From contig NC_047063.1 of assembly GCF_902459465.1 (NCBI RefSeq), positions 18,131,685 to 18,195,684 of the forward strand: a stretch of DNA of 64,000 nt, read 5' to 3'. Made by a program: the position numbers and the translations under genes. Under the pieces are notes generated by a model. The model did no database searches, was not told where the DNA came from, and saw nothing but the letters and a program-made list of their open reading frames with translations. The stretch comes from Asterias rubens. Taxonomy: Eukaryota > Echinodermata > Asteroidea > Forcipulatida > Asteriidae. Positions 56,301 through 64,000 of the stretch are shown piece by piece (the stretch's first letter is position 1; every line of letters starts with the position of its first letter).

Positions 56301-57522
56301 ATATTCGCACCATTGCACGAATGAAAAACATTCATTATTTGTTTTATATAACATCCAAGTAGAACTTTGTCATTTTGATTGAAAGAAACAACTTTCAAAA
56401 CAAACAATTTCAACTGTAGAAGCCGAATGCTAGTAATTTTACTATGCCTTCTTGCAGTAACACCTGCTGCGTTACCAAAGACACGCGCACGCAGTGATGT
56501 TTTTACTCAGCTTTTTCGTTCCATCCGAAAAGTACCATTGCACGCTGGCAGCGTGCCAGCGTGCAATGGTACTTTTCGGATGGAACGAAAAAGCACGGCG
56601 AGTGACTCAGCGTGCAATGGTACTTTTATTTGCTATCACGTGACGGACAATCCTCCAATCAAATGGCAAGGATCTGCTTGGGTGTTATATAAATAATAAT
56701 AATACATCGTTTGTACTGGCACATGTTCCTGTAAACCATTCAAGAGCGCCTGGCAGGAGATTATGTCCCCCTGGAGATTCGGTTCCCCATATTATGGCAA
56801 ACTGTGTACAAATTACTTCTGATAGCTCCCTCTTTTGAATCATCCTTCTACAGCCCATCCCAGGTATTTCCTGGGACACCAGATCTTATGTAGAAGCTCA
56901 AGTTAAGTTGTTGGGAACACAAGCACGAACCAGTGTGTTTTGAAGTTTCTGCTGAAAGAGAGTGATGTTGTACATTTTTGTTTGGAGGTCTTCAAGAAGT
57001 GAATTCCAAAGTCTTGGGGCGATGTTGGAGGCTATGTCCCCGCAACTGACCTAATGAGTTTGAGCAAATTTGAGCGTAGAAGATCTCAGGCCTGCCGTCG
57101 ATTTTCACCAAACTCTTCCTAACTTGGGATTAATCTTAGGGCTTAAGACGAGTGTCGTTCTGTATCAGTAGAAGTAAGGACGCATTGAGCCCATCCTACG
57201 TTGGGACGGGTTTACTACTCGTCCTAACTCGAGATAGGATTAAAACTAAGCATTTCGTGAAGTCGGCTGCCTGCATGTGTTATCGTATACGGGGCGTCAT
57301 CAGATTTTGCCTATGTATGGTGAGGCTGAACCATGCCTTGACAAACTTTCTTTATTCGTCTAATTGTTTGAGCCCCCTTTTTACCTATTGTGTTGATTGG
57401 TGCTGGTGAGTACATGGGTGATCTGTGTAATTCCGACAGTAACTGATCAACATCTCGCCGTAAGACATCTATCTTGGACTGCATGCGAGTCAACTGTGCC
57501 GAAAGGGGCAGGCGATTCCCAA
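53198..57522 (-). CDS. SOD3-like: extracellular-type Cu/Zn superoxide dismutase, 3' five exons
   Basis: Converts superoxide to H2O2 and O2. Minus-strand exons 57522-57385, 56123-56023, 55378-55206, 53642-53525 and 53326-53198 join in frame (phases 1, 0, 2, 0). The first encodes a heptad-like coiled coil ([20 protein letters not shown]), as in oligomeric secreted SODs. The SOD fold follows. Copper ligands appear in HGLHIH, the disulfide Cys in [12 protein letters not shown] with a bridging His, then zinc-site residues in RHMGDWGN, the last copper His in VIHIGEDD, and the active-site Arg and second Cys in [13 protein letters not shown]. The HGGP of cytosolic enzymes is replaced by HSAP, so the zinc-loop His should be checked. 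C-terminus GKAWEDM then TAA. A signal peptide exon must lie upstream, above 57523 or beyond the window. Confidence 0.93.
53525..53642 (-). CDS. SOD3-like: SOD gene exon: RHMGDWGN segment
   Basis: Completes the Arg of the previous exon, then [16 protein letters not shown] through IGRTIV. Donor GTAAGT from 53524. Confidence 0.95.
53643..54365. other. SOD gene intron, no feature recognised
   Basis: Pieces related to the SINE flank (AAAACCAAAATTAATATTCT) at its end. Confidence 0.4.
54366..54540 (+). mobile_element. tRNA-derived SINE, family 1 (SOD intron)
   Basis: B box GGTTCGAATCC at 54442-54452; compared with 12770 it has a roughly 10 bp insertion (AGAGTCGTAT) before the box. Confidence 0.8.
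54770..54985. repeat. inverted repeat with GGCGCTGGGA ends
   Basis: AAGGCGCTGGGATGGGC (54797) against ATCCCAGCACCTTTGG (54946), and outer CCCCAGCGGCC / GGCGCTGGGGAC. Confidence 0.6.
55206..55378 (-). CDS. SOD3-like: SOD gene exon: copper and zinc ligands
   Basis: 57 codons plus two bases. Encodes [30 protein letters not shown] and [16 protein letters not shown]. Acceptor TATTTAG ends at 55379; donor GTAAGT from 55205. Confidence 0.95.
56023..56123 (-). CDS. SOD3-like: SOD gene exon: start of SOD domain
   Basis: Acceptor AAAACAG ends at 56124; donor GTAAGA from 56022. Encodes [14 protein letters not shown] and the first strands. The neighbouring intron sequence holds a palindromic MITE (56183-56340). 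Confidence 0.8.
56183..56340. repeat. MITE family E, near-perfect palindrome
   Basis: Arms of about 70 bp: AATGAATGTTTATGAGTGCA and inverse, GGAATGTTCCATTCAACGAG and inverse; centre CGGAGCCGAGATG. In an SOD intron. Confidence 0.85.
56511..56593. repeat. perfect 40 bp-arm hairpin
   Basis: Left arm 56511-56550, spacer GCG, right arm 56554-56593. The same GCGTGCAATGGTACTTTT word recurs at 56610-56627. Confidence 0.95.
57090..57272. repeat. MITE family H, copy 3
   Basis: CGATTTTCACCAAACTCTTC to AAGCATTTCGTGAAGTCGGC, with CTCGTCCTAACTCGAGATAG inside. Confidence 0.7.
57385..57522 (-). CDS. SOD3-like: SOD gene exon: coiled-coil linker
   Basis: 46 codons with boundary bases. Acceptor TTTTTTCAG ends at 57523; donor GTAAAA from 57384. 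Leu/Ile/Val spacing fits a coiled coil; rich in charged residues; ends before the SOD fold. Confidence 0.75.
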
Positions 57523-57639
57523 CTGAAAAAACAAACAAACAAACAAACAACTCTGAAAACTAAAAGCTTCTGCTGCGAAACCACACAAAAAAACTCAACT
57601 AAAAAAGCAACATGTCAGGTTGTTGACCTTTAGCTCCGA

Positions 57640-58205
57640 ATCACTTTGAAGGTCACCGTATATGATGAATGAGAAGGAAGTCAAAATAAACAAAACTCTA
57701 TAATGTATTTTATTTTTGGACAAATTACTTTTAAAACAGCCTGTTCATTATAGCCAGGATGGGAGGAAAGTGAAATGATGAAAGATGAGGAAAGAGGTGC
57801 GGCATTAAATCATATCAATATGTTAATTGTTTCCAACTTGGCGGCTACGTATGGCTACGGACAGCTATGTGACTATTACTGTCAGCCTAGAGGAAAGGGA
57901 TGTCAATTGGGGCCGATTTTGGACTGCCCGGGCTGCGGCTGCGCTAGCCGTCCCGTAGCTATAGCCACCGACGGACTCGGCCTGGCAACTGAAAAAAGGA
58001 TTGTTTGACATGTTGCTGTCAGTCGCAAGTTTGTTTCCCAATGAAGTAATATGCTAACTCCATTCACGCATTTGACATACACTGTTGGTTGGCAAACGCC
58101 ACAGGGTTGTGCATTACGTACGTAGGCCTATACATTTTTTCAAACGCGTATAGCTGCGACGACAAGACGGAGTCCCTGCCCTCTTTTTGAAATCCTAATA
58201 TTTTA
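57640..58205. other. no gene confirmed
   Basis: A 77-codon plus ORF at 57775-58008 overlaps GGCTACGG/CCGTAGCT palindromic words and is not credited as a gene. Confidence 0.4.
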
Positions 58206-58212
58206 GTGCACC

Positions 58213-58601
58213 TTTAAAGGCAGTGGACACTATTGGTAATTGTCAAAGACAAGCCTTAACAGTTGGTGTACCTCAACATATGCATAAAATAACAAACCTG
58301 TGAAAATTTGTGCTCAGTCGGTCATCGAACTTGCAAGATAATAAAGACAGAAAAAACACCCTTGTCACATGAAGTTGTGTGCGTTTAGATGGTTGATTTC
58401 GAGACCTCAAGTTCTAAACTTGAGGTCTTTAAATCAAATTCGTGGAAAATTACTTCTTTCTCGAAAACTATGGCACTTCAGAGGGAGCCGTTTCTCACAA
58501 TGTTTTATACCATCAACCTCTCCCCATTACTCGCCACCAAAAAAGGTTTTATGCTAATAATTATTTTGAGTAATTACCAATAGTGTCCACTGCCTTTAAC
58601 A
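58213..58601 (-). repeat. MITE family A, copy 13
   Basis: Full length: AAAGGCAGTGGACACTATTG to GTGTCCACTGCCTTTAAC. Confidence 0.92.
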
Positions 58602-59815
58602 TGATGAACCAACACAACAAATAAAGTACAAAACAGTCTCAGAGTTTATGAATGAAACCATCCAGATCAACAAATAATTATGCAGGAGAAACAAGATATT
58701 CCAAAGTGAGAAAAATACCTCGCCCTATAAAGTTCAGCTTCAATCCAGCGATTTAGCCTTTGCAAATGAACTGGATAATGCTCGACCTACATCACTCGAA
58801 CCAGCCAAGCCAAGACTCTGTCGTTACGCGGTACAAGTTGTAACAACTGGTGCTTATTTATCCCGACGTAATCATTACCCATGTTCATTGTGGTTCACGA
58901 CAACCCATGTTTTTACAGGTGGCGAATTTCTGAACTTTATTTATTTGCATTTTATTTCAAATTTACAAAGAATGCCATCTCGTGAATGACAAACTGTGCG
59001 GTTAAAATCGTTATAAAGTTGAAAAGATTATGTGGGCGAACACAAGCAAACAGCGATTGGTGTCATGAGACACTGTGAAAAAAAAACCCCAGCCGTTTAG
59101 ACCACTCGCATGGTAACAGTCGTTTAGACTTCTCTCATAAAACAGCCGTCTGGGATTTCGATCGTCTCAATATAACCTGTTTTTAAATGAAAACGAGTCT
59201 TTAGGGGGAATACAGTCGGGCCCTTTCAGTTAATTGATTAACTTTCAGTTAATGAAAACACCTTCAATAAATGTTGGCTTTGTTACCAACAAATTCAATA
59301 CCTTTTTTTAATATTTAAAGATGAAACATTATTGCACACTGTGTCTATCTGTTTTTGCATTATCATATGGCTTTCCATAGTTTCCCATCATCGGTTGTCA
59401 AAAACTCGGACTGTGACGTTGCGATAGCAAGGTTCACACAGAAGAGGGACAACAGAGGGAATTAACCTTGGGGATAAAGTCACATGCATTTCTGTGGGCA
59501 GCAAAAACAAGGTCTTTATTATTGCTGTCATCTATAAACAGTTACAGGGAGACGTTTTTCGAGCGATTCACTCTGACTTGTCCGACTTGGAATAATTAGT
59601 TGTTTCCTGTGTGATGGAAGATGCCTGTCTTAGTACATTTCCTTCATATCAGTGGACGTCTTCGTACTGACAATATTGACTTAAATATTACCATCTGATC
59701 AGTTTATTATTAGGGGCAACATTTTTATGTTTTTCTTTTCTAAGAAACAGTACAAATGTTGGGATTTTACGTTACAGACTGGGCCGGTTTGTGCCAGTCG
59801 GGAAGATTTGTATAA
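58602..59815. other. no gene found
   Basis: Possible location of the missing SOD 5' exon; no signal-peptide ORF with a phase-1 donor was identified. Confidence 0.45.
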
Positions 59816-59824
59816 TATTGTGCA

Positions 59825-60128
59825 TGTTGACTAGGTTAGGGGCACATTTGGCATGTTGAAGTTTGGTCGGCAGATTAAGCAGGTTGGCCAAGTCGAGATT
59901 AAAAGATGGGCAGGATGGAGGCTGGGCATGTTAAGCTGGTTGGGCAAGTTGGGCAGGCTGACAGGTTGGGCAGGTTGGGCAGAATGACCAGTTGGTCAAG
60001 TTGAGAAGTTAGTATAAGTATGGGCAAGATGGAGGTTGGGCGTGGTCGTGCAAGTTGGGCAGGAATGGGCAAGTTGAAGATTGGAAAGGTTGGGCGGGTT
60101 TGTCAGCAGGTTGGGCAGAGTTGGCAAT
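59825..60128 (+). repeat. GTTGGGCAG degenerate minisatellite
   Basis: About 30 imperfect 9-10 bp units (GGTTGGGCAG, AAGTTGGGCAGG, GATGGAGGCTGGGC). Purine-rich strand asymmetry. Confidence 0.8.
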
Positions 60129-60370
60129 CACTTTAACGCGAAAAAAATAAACTACCCAGTTTCAAAGTTCATAGATTGTAAGACGTAAGACAAGTTGTCT
60201 CGCTAATGGTTACAAGAGGGGCGTTGTCACGTAATTATATATAATAAGCATTCAAACAATTAGCGAATTGTCTTTTAAATACATATAGTTATATTATATT
60301 TTTGCCTCGGATGTTACGGGCAACCCTATTGCTTTACACCTCGGCGATGCCAGTATATTTCTTTCATTTT

Positions 60371-60746
60371 TTAAAGCCATTGGACACTTTCGGTAAACAG
60401 TATTGTCCAAGGCCCACACTTCGTGTATCACAACTTCTATATAAAATAACAAACTTGTGAAAATTTAGGCTCTATCGGTCATCGGAGTCGGGAGAAAATT
60501 ACTGGAAAACCAACCCTTGTTTCCACACGTTTCGCCGTGTAATGACATGTGTTTAAAACAAATCCGTAATTCTCGATATCGAGAATTGATATTGTTTTAA
60601 TGTTTTCTCAAAAAGTAAAGCATTTCATGGAACAATATTTCAAGAGAAGTCTTTCACCATCACCTTCTGTAAACCCTGTAAGTTATATGTAAATCTGTGA
60701 ACTTTAATTTGTTTTCTGTACCGAAAGTGTCCAATGGCTTTAACAA
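60371..60746. repeat. MITE family B, copy 2
   Basis: AAAGCCATTGGACACTTTCG and the inverse CGAAAGTGTCCAATGGCTTT are perfect ends. Confidence 0.92.
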
Positions 60747-60930
60747 GTTAGATACAAATTACTTATCCACAACAATTTGACAGTGAATGGAACCGCTGTA
60801 GGGTCTCAGCCGCTCAACAACAAGACTCGATGAAAAGTAGCAACTTGAGAGCTGTCGTCACCCCGATTAATACACGATCAAATCCATGAAATTGGCGCTA
60901 AACCCATCGCCACATTCACCCCAAGTAACC

Positions 60931-61304
60931 TTAAAGGGACACGTTGCCTTGGATCGGGCGAGTTGGTCTATGTGTAAACCGTTTGAAACCGTTTGTTATG
61001 AAATGCATTACAGTTAGAAAGGTGTTTGAAAAGTAGAACATAATAATCCACACAAGTAATATGCTTCAAAGTTGCACGGTTTTCCTTCAACACGGCACTC
61101 CAATTTGTGGAGTCAAAATGTTTGACTCCACAAAATGGCCGATCGTGTTAGTTCGCAAAGTAAAAGGCATATTTATGTGGATTATTATGTTCTACTTTTA
61201 GAACATTTTTCCATAGCCATATGGATTTAATTGGAAAAGGTTACACACGCCTTTTCAGTAGACCAAATCGCCCGATCAAAAGGCAACGCAATATTCCATT
61301 TAAT
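60931..61304. repeat. MITE family C, copy 2
   Basis: TTAAAGGGACACGTTGCCTT to GGCAACGCAATATTCCATTT; centre GAGTCAAAATGTTTGACTC. More worn than copy 1. Confidence 0.85.
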
Positions 61305-61422
61305 CGCACCTCTAGTTCCAAACACCGTCAAATACAATGAACCCAAGCTTTGGAACTTGTGTCCTACTCAACTCCAAACTTTCACTAATTCCTCCACTTT
61401 CAAACGTTTATTTAAATTTTAA
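61305..61422 (+). mobile_element. LINE tail, short RT C-terminal remnant (tentative)
   Basis: Frame ends NEPKLWNLCPTQLQTFTNSS then FKRLFKF-stop, which resembles the LWNxLP...FKxxL tail of CR1-like LINEs. It abuts MITE C copy 2. Confidence 0.4.
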
Positions 61423-61671
61423 CCGTTTTCAAATTGACTGTTAATTCATGCCGATTGTTTGCCTTTCTTGTGGTATTTATCATTAACATTGACTGATATT
61501 GATACTGTGGACAAATTGAAACTTGAACGTGTCGCTGTAACGACTCGTCAATGTTATGTCTGCCACACGAAATACCTCCACCCAACAGCCCGTGAGTTTG
61601 CATCGAATAAAGCCCGCCCATCATTTCAAACAGTCAATCGCCCCATTAACCTCTCTCTCTAACTTTCTCAC

Positions 61672-61703
61672 CGGTTCCACCCTCAGACAGGTTAAAGGTC
61701 ACG
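61672..61703 (-). CDS. possible upstream SOD-gene micro-exon
   Basis: 32 nt between acceptor ACATCCAG (ending 61704) and donor GTGAGA (from 61671). It reads VTFNLSEGGT and exits in phase 1, which fits the phase of the SOD exon at 57522. No homology supports it. Confidence 0.25.
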
Positions 61704-61709
61704 CTGGAT

Positions 61710-63290
61710 GTAAATAGTGCAAACCGGCGCTAAAAGACATTAAAAGTAATAGTTGATGAAACAACAAAAATGCTTTTTGGGGGGTTATAAAAATGCATGA
61801 TTTCTGAAACTGATATATGGAGTGCCTTAAAGCTGATTACGGTTTTGTTGTTTTTGAGCATTTCGGAATAGGCAATATTTTTTAAAGACCTCCACTAGCC
61901 GAAGGAAACCAATCTGGAGGTATAATAGCTGAAGACAAACATTTAAAAGCAGTCATAATTGAGTAATACTTCATTTTTTAGCTTATATCAATTGTAATAT
62001 TTTGCACGAAGGTTTTAACCGACAATGTTGTATAGAGGTGCTCCCAGTTTCACGAGGACTCCGTCCGTCGAAAATCGAGTGCATCACAAAACTAAATTTG
62101 ACCTTGGAATTCCCATGTAACAATAACACATTACAATGTTTAATCTTGTCTTGCCAACCCCTAGACTGGGTACATCTATTGGAATCTTTAAAAAAGAAAA
62201 AAGAATAAAGATGAGTTCCAATCTGAAAGTTCATTCATTGTAGAGTTCCTTACGATCCTGATCCACCAGGGAAATAGATCCGTCTGTTAAAAAAAAAGAA
62301 CCCACCCACCCAAAATCAAAATTTTGTTTATTTTGATTGCAAAAATCTCAATAAACCCAAAATTATTGTAAACAGAATCGTTGGAAAAACTACCTGTTGT
62401 CAGAGTGCTTGCACTAGTTGGCCTTTTTGATGTGTTTTGATGTGCCTTTTGATTAACCACTAATTGCCCGTAAGTATGGCCATAGATTGTTGCTTGTCAC
62501 GTGCCGATTTATAGACAATTGATTAGAAGATACAATACCAATCCGCTGAATACAGTGTTTTGTGTAATCCGTCAACGTTTAGGGTACCAACTGAATCCCT
62601 GGCCGCATACAGCATTCTGAAATCTGAGAAACGAATCATAAATCGTTTCTCAAATGATTTGAGATGAAAATTTACCCAACCCCTATTACATCGAAGGGAA
62701 TCAAAATAGTTCAATTATCAACAGCTGCAGTGCTTCTTTCAAGTAGTTTTTTTTTCTTCATGTCATTAATTTGTGTGGAGTGTAGTAGGTACCAATCTAA
62801 TGACCCTATACTTTTAAATATCGGGCGCGGCGTTGACAATAAAACATAATGCTGCCACACTAAAGACTATTAAAAGAAACGAAACCAGAACACTTAGAGG
62901 TGGTTGAAATAATTGGACTAAATTGATATTTTCGGCGACAACAGGAGCGGGTCGGACAACCTGAGACGTTTGAACTCGTGACCTTGCTTTCATAGATCTT
63001 AAATCGTTCAGGGCAATTAATGAAGGCCAAGTGCTGACTACTATTGTGTGTTTTTTGTGTGTGAATTGAGAAGGTAGGGTTTTTGTAAATGTGAGTCAAA
63101 ACACGCGTTAGGGCATGGGTTCTCCTATAGCACTGATTGTTTTGTAAAAAGGGTTCATTCAATTCAATTCATTCTCACGTTAACAAAAAGCAAAACAAAA
63201 AGCAGAAACAAACAGACCATTTAAATGTAAGGGTTGTGTTACAATTTAAAGGCAAATGCACGTGCGTAAACCTATACTCCACTTTACATG
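61710..63290. other. no gene found apart from the weak micro-exon at 62254
   Basis: AT-rich; several short ORFs without domain signals. Confidence 0.4.
62254..62283 (-). CDS. possible upstream SOD-gene micro-exon
   Basis: 30 nt after a T-rich acceptor ending AACAG (62284) and before donor GTAAGG (62253). It reads RIYFPGGSG and its exit phase 2 fits the 61703 candidate. Speculative. Confidence 0.22.
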
Positions 63291-63296
63291 CATTCG

Positions 63297-63466
63297 CTGG
63301 CCCTTTTCGAAACCACGGCTCCGGCTCCAGACTCAGCTCAGGCTAGCTTGTGGCCCCGCGGTTGTTATGAAAATTGCGCGTACGTGCTCAAGGCTTCAGA
63401 CGAAAGAACGGAGTCGGAGCCAAATCCAAACGGTATCCAAACCCCGAAATGAAAATCAATGAATGA
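63297..63466. repeat. repeat family I, copy 3
   Basis: CCCTTTTCGAAACCACGGCT, then ACGGAGTCGGAGCCAAATCC. Followed by an (ATGA)n run at 63461-63484. Confidence 0.65.
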
Positions 63467-63595
63467 ATTAATGAATGAATGAATGACGTCACAGGTCCAA
63501 AACAGTTCCAACATTGAAGTCAACGAAAAACTATCATTGGTTGAGAGTTGTGCGTACACACGTGCACGTTATTTGTTTGTTTAGTCAAAAGGCAC

Positions 63596-63735
63596 GATGA
63601 AAGCACAATATGCAACAAGGGTGTTTTTCTTTCAATATTTTCTTTCAACTTCTATTACGAATTGATTCCACACTTTCACAGGTTTCCTAGTTTTTGTATT
63701 GGTATACACCAAGTGAGCTTATTGGTCTTCAAAAG
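63596..63735 (+). repeat. MITE family A, right-end fragment
   Basis: GAAAGCACAATATGCAACAAGG to ACCAAGTGAGC...GGTCTT; worn. Confidence 0.6.
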
Positions 63736-63787
63736 CTAGCATTTTGAAGATAATTATCCTAACGAAATGAGACAAAACGAGACAATA

Positions 63788-63964
63788 ACAATTCACATGT
63801 AATATTATACAGTTGTTGCACGCTGTGACGGGGTCCATGGCGTTTTGTACACTCGAGGGGGGAAATGGAACCCGAGGCGAAGCCGAGGGTGCTATTTTCC
63901 CTCGAGGGTGTACAAAACCCATGGACCCCGTCACAGCGTGCAACAATTGTTTTGTTATACCTTT
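63788..63964. repeat. MITE family F, palindrome
   Basis: TTGCACGCTGTGACGGGGTC and its inverse GACCCCGTCACAGCGTGCAA; GTACACTCGAGGG pairs with CCCTCGAGGGTGTAC; centre CGAGGCGAAGCCGAG. Confidence 0.9.
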
Positions 63965-64000
63965 GTATAATTGTTATTCCTCTTCTCGAAGTTCTGTTGT

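Noticed and set aside
57775..58008. 77-codon Cys/Gly-rich plus ORF resembling a small secreted peptide
   Set aside because: No signal peptide; the Cys-rich part comes from palindromic GGCTGCGGCTGCG / CGTAGC words seen in a repeat at 51976.
59825..60128. CRISPR-like regular spacing
   Set aside because: Units are adjacent and degenerate with no unique spacers; this is animal nuclear DNA.

Overview
This is animal nuclear DNA: AT-rich, with short exons, long introns, GT-AG splice sites and very dense dispersed repeats. The repeats (palindromic MITEs, tRNA-derived SINEs, truncated LINE tails) and the gene types suggest a marine deuterostome. An echinoderm, perhaps a starfish, is my best guess; that rests on recognising the repeat style, not on a database match. 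I could support five protein genes, all split.

Layout. (1) About 4.0-28.6 kb, minus strand: ARPC4, the p20 subunit of the Arp2/3 actin-nucleating complex. Five downstream coding exons (9142 down to 4694) give residues 2-168 of a 168-residue protein, and the start-codon exon is ambiguous. Interleaved or just upstream on the same strand is a five-exon chain (28618 down to 10914) predicting an unrecognised 154-residue protein, in frame across four introns. (2) 32.4-43.4 kb, plus strand: a two-exon gene for a 176-residue secreted protein with two EF-hand loops. A 9.8 kb intron interrupts the second loop. (3) 47.4-50.1 kb, plus strand: a five-exon gene for a 269-residue disordered protein with repeated V-R-F motifs and a G-I-L-R motif, the pattern of a protein phosphatase 1 (PP1) docking protein. 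(4) 53.2-57.5 kb, minus strand: the 3' part of a gene for an extracellular-type Cu/Zn superoxide dismutase with an N-terminal coiled-coil segment. Its first (signal peptide) exon was not found.

Between and inside the genes is mostly repeat. One roughly 380 bp palindromic MITE family (family A here) has about 13 clear copies plus two degenerate ones. At least a dozen other inverted-repeat families, three SINE families and two LINE tails were seen. Two special structures stand out: a nearly perfect 722 bp tandem duplication at 25702-27145, and a 650 bp inverted-repeat element at 44420-45069 whose interior is a 21 bp minisatellite. Many poly-G runs (9-27, 14298-14316, 34728-34743, 48367-48390 and others) are scattered through introns.

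The genes are unrelated housekeeping, secreted and regulatory functions that are neighbours by position only. The possible exception is ARPC4 and the 154-residue gene, whose exons overlap in space and whose splice donors are phase-compatible with ARPC4 exon 2. No CRISPR array, operon, rRNA or intact tRNA gene was seen.
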